DNA from: Elusimicrobiota bacterium | GTDB taxonomy: Bacteria > Elusimicrobiota > Endomicrobiia > CG1-02-37-114 > JAHJSO01 | Length of the DNA: 5,853 bases | Assembly: GCA_018830385.1 (NCBI GenBank) | Contig: JAHJSO010000189.1 | Coordinates: 1 to 5,853 of the forward strand | Direction: 5' to 3' | Shown here: positions 3,750 through 5,853 of the stretch, piece after piece | Numbering within the stretch: position 1 is the first letter of the stretch | Layout of the letters: each line of letters begins with the position of its first letter | The notes under the pieces: generated by a model | Told to the model about the DNA's origin: nothing | What the model saw: the letters and a program-made list of their open reading frames with translations, nothing else | Database searches by the model: none | Translations under genes and position numbers: made by a program

Positions 3750-5853
3750 TTCGCGTCCCCTTTCAGGTATTCTTCAATCCTGTCATAATTAATATGCCAC
3801 TTGTTGGTGCCTTCCGGCTTGAATATAAACTCCTGCACTTCCAGACGGCTCAACACGTCGCTCGCCTTCGCGGAAGTGCCGAAACGCGCTTTGAGCAAAT
3901 CCTGCGAAACGCGTTTGCGTTCCAGTATCAGTTTCAGCGCCTGTTTGATGAGTTCGTTCGTCGTCTCGTCCATCTTGTTCTTTTCTTCCTCTACGGACTG
4001 GGATTCCATATCTTCATAATGTGTTTTCACGTTCTGCTTTTTTATGAAATTTACGATTTCCGTAACCTCTTTCTCCGAAACATAAGACCCCTGCAGACGG
4101 AAAGGTCTCGCTGCCCCCGTGGGTAAAAAGAGCATGTCCCCGCACCCTAACAGGTCCTCGGCTCCCATGGCGTCAAGTATTACCCGGGAGTCCGTTTTTG
4201 AAAGAACCTGGAAGGCAATCCTGGCGGAAAGGTTCGCCTTGATTACTCCGGTAATGACATCAACCGAGGGCCTCTGGGTTGCAAGCACAAGGTGGATACC
4301 GACCGCCCTCGCCATCTGGGCGAGCCGCTGGACTGCGTCTTCAATCTCACGGGGCAGGGTAAGTATCAAATCAGCCAGTTCATCTATGATTATGACTATA
4401 TAAAACTCCTTCGGTTCGCCCGACTTTTCTGCATATTCATTATAACCGTCTATGTTGCGGACGGTCGCCCTGGCGAATTTTTCATACCTTTTCTCCATTA
4501 CCTTCACCATGGATTGCAGCACCCTTGCCGACTGTTTCGGGTTTGTGACCACCGACGCCTGCTCGCTCGTGACAGTCGGGTCATACAGGTGCGGCAGGCC
4601 GTTATACACGGGCAACTCCAGACGTTTGGGGTCAATCAGAAGAAATTTCACCTCATCCGGCCTCGCTTTGAATAAAATAGACGTGATTATTGAATGGATA
4701 CACACGCTCTTCCCTGAGCCGGTAGCTCCTGCTATAAGAAGGTGAGGCATGGGTATAAGGTCAAAAGCATAGGATTTGCCTTCGGAGGTCTTGCCGAGGG
4801 CTATTGTAAGTTTGGAGCCGGATTCAGCGAAATCCTTTTCCTCCATAACCGCCCTGATTCCGACCATTTTACCTTTCGGGTTCGGGACCTCCACTCCTAC
4901 CGTGCCCTTGCCGGGCACTGTCGCGACACGGACGCTCGTGGCTTTCAGCGCCAGGGCTATATCGTTTGAAAGAGACGTAATGTCCTTGACCTTTATGCCG
5001 GGGTCGGGGGTCAGTTCAAACCTTGTTATCGTGGGCCCGTTGGATACGTCCGTGACCTTTGCCTGCACGTTGAAGGTTGACAGGGTCTGCTCAAGTAATG
5101 CCGCTTTCTGAATCATGTCGGAATGCCTGTATTCCTTGTCTATCTGTTCGCCCGTCGGGAGTAAATCCACCGACGGCAACTGGTATGTTTTTGATATATC
5201 CGGCTGCGGGACCGGGGCGGGTTCAATCTTTCTTTCCGGCGCCACAGTCGCCACGGGAATTCCCGGCGTCCCCGGCATTCCGGTCGTCCCGGGCACCCCA
5301 GCCATCCCCTGCTTCCCCTGAGGCATCTTCCTGACGACTGTCCCGGTTGCAGCGGTTTTAATCTTCCTGTTTAATTCACGGACAGACCTCCACTCTTTGA
5401 TGTCTTCCGAGAGCCGCTTCATAAAAAACCGTAAATGTTCAACGACGGATACGTTAAAGAGAATGGACGAAAGGTACAGAAAAAGAAATATAAGTATAAC
5501 TAATGCAAAGACCTGGCCAAAAACCCTGACAGAAAAATCCCTCAGCGCTATCCCGACCAACCCGCCGTAATTTATATCGCCAAATGAACCTATTACGCTG
5601 AGTACGCCGCACAACACTACAAACATTGCCGCCATGGTAACCGACTTGCCGAGGCGCAATTTTTTAAACCTCAGCAGTTCAACCGCGTACAATATTATAA
5701 GCACGGGGAAACCGAATGATGCCTTACCGAACAATTCCCCGAAACGCCTGGCGAACCACCTGCCCACCGTCCCGCATTTGTCCGGCAGAACAATGCAATA
5801 CAACAGGACCATCCCGACGAGTATCGTGATGAAGACCCTGATTGCACGCTCCT
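3746..5853 (-). CDS. ftsK: FtsK/SpoIIIE-family DNA translocase (5'-partial)
   Basis: Membrane-anchored ATPase that pumps chromosomal DNA through the division septum. The frame stays open to the window edge: 13 codons upstream of the ATG at 5812 encode a hydrophobic stretch (..IRVFITILVG) that completes the first membrane helix, so the true start lies outside. Counting from the 5812 Met, further helices sit near residues 32-47, 57-77 and 95-117. A linker (about 150-215) holds seven Gly-X-Y triplets (166-186). The motor has Walker A GATGSGKS (362-369), IDPKRLELP near 393-401, Walker B IVIIIDELADL (472-482) and ATQRPSVDVITG (511-522). A winged-helix gamma-like domain spans about 619-677, but its recognition helix lacks the usual GYNRAAR signature. 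At about 700 visible residues it resembles compact FtsK/SpoIIIE proteins rather than the long E. coli form. The TGA stop overlaps the next gene as ATGA. Family call is certain; chromosomal FtsK rather than a plasmid-type translocase is supported by the anchor, gamma domain and neighbours. Confidence 0.96.
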   Translation of the reverse strand, partial: ERAIRVFITILVGMVLLYCIVLPDKCGTVGRWFARRFGELFGKASFGFPVLIILYAVELLRFKKLRLGKSVTMAAMFVVLCGVLSVIGSFGDINYGGLVGIALRDFSVRVFGQVFALVILIFLFLYLSSILFNVSVVEHLRFFMKRLSEDIKEWRSVRELNRKIKTAATGTVVRKMPQGKQGMAGVPGTTGMPGTPGIPVATVAPERKIEPAPVPQPDISKTYQLPSVDLLPTGEQIDKEYRHSDMIQKAALLEQTLSTFNVQAKVTDVSNGPTITRFELTPDPGIKVKDITSLSNDIALALKATSVRVATVPGKGTVGVEVPNPKGKMVGIRAVMEEKDFAESGSKLTIALGKTSEGKSYAFDLIPMPHLLIAGATGSGKSVCIHSIITSILFKARPDEVKFLLIDPKRLELPVYNGLPHLYDPTVTSEQASVVTNPKQSARVLQSMVKVMEKRYEKFARATVRNIDGYNEYAEKSGEPKEFYIVIIIDELADLILTLPREIEDAVQRLAQMARAVGIHLVLATQRPSVDVITGVIKANLSARIAFQVLSKTDSRVILDAMGAEDLLGCGDMLFLPTGAARPFRLQGSYVSEKEVTEIVNFIKKQNVKTHYEDMESQSVEEEKNKMDETTNELIKQALKLILERKRVSQDLLKARFGTSAKASDVLSRLEVQEFIFKPEGTNKWHINYDRIEEYLKGDAK
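5255..5317 (-). repeat. Collagen-like Gly-X-Y tract within FtsK linker
   Basis: Seven consecutive in-frame triplets with Gly first (Gly at residues 166, 169, 172, 175, 178, 181 and 184 counted from the 5812 Met). They read GKQ, GMA, GVP, GTT, GMP, GTP, GIP; four of the seven have Pro in the third position. The DNA is a degenerate 9-base pattern rich in GGN-NNN-CCN. It lies between the membrane anchor and the motor, followed by a Pro-rich stretch. The tract is directly visible. Whether it forms any triple helix is unknown; seven triplets is short for that, and it may be only a flexible spacer. Confidence 0.85.

Noticed and set aside
4352..4359. GGGCAGGG on the plus strand, matching the E. coli KOPS octamer GGGNAGGG
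   Set aside because: About one such match is expected by chance in a window this size on two strands, it lies in conserved ftsK coding sequence, and this FtsK's gamma domain may not read KOPS.
5810..5812. ATG at 5812 as the true ftsK start
   Set aside because: The same frame continues openly upstream to the window edge with hydrophobic residues that complete the first membrane helix, so the gene most likely begins outside the window.

Overview
The window is a compact block of housekeeping genes, all on the minus strand. In transcription order (high to low coordinates) they are ftsK (5' end outside the window), lolA, pgsA, pgpA, ssb and recA. Roughly half the bases are G+C by eye. I see no tRNA or rRNA gene, mobile element, CRISPR array or obvious horizontally acquired gene. 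All plus-strand open frames look like antisense shadows.

The organism is a diderm bacterium: LolA carries lipoproteins across a periplasm to an outer membrane, and ftsK-lolA adjacency is known from Gram-negatives. The pgsA-pgpA-(cinA)-recA order is common across bacteria. The proteins are not close to Proteobacteria or Firmicutes models. A deep-branching or uncultivated diderm lineage (for example Omnitrophota-like or Elusimicrobia-like) would fit, but that is a guess from gene order and divergence, not a placement.

Layout. 3746-5853: FtsK, a four-helix membrane anchor, a short linker with a collagen-like Gly-X-Y tract, the RecA-fold motor and a C-terminal winged helix. 3054-3749: LolA-like carrier, overlapping ftsK by ATGA. 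2417-3043 and 1934-2413: PgsA and PgpA, two consecutive steps of phosphatidylglycerol synthesis, in the same reading frame and separated only by a stop and one codon. These four genes look like one operon. 1762-1933: intergenic region with a strong sigma70-type promoter for ssb, whose -10 lies inside a perfect inverted repeat. 1360-1761: SSB with a TTG start and no canonical C-terminal tip. 1103-1359: intergenic region with three short tandem duplications, a near-consensus recA promoter and a GC-rich, dyad-rich leader. 17-1102: complete RecA.

The genes fall into two themes: chromosome segregation plus envelope building (ftsK, lolA, pgsA, pgpA), and DNA recombination and repair (ssb, recA). 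The last two have their own promoters, so they can be controlled separately. I found no clearly new multi-gene system. The points worth following are departures from family norms in FtsK, SSB and RecA, and the architecture of the two intergenic regions.
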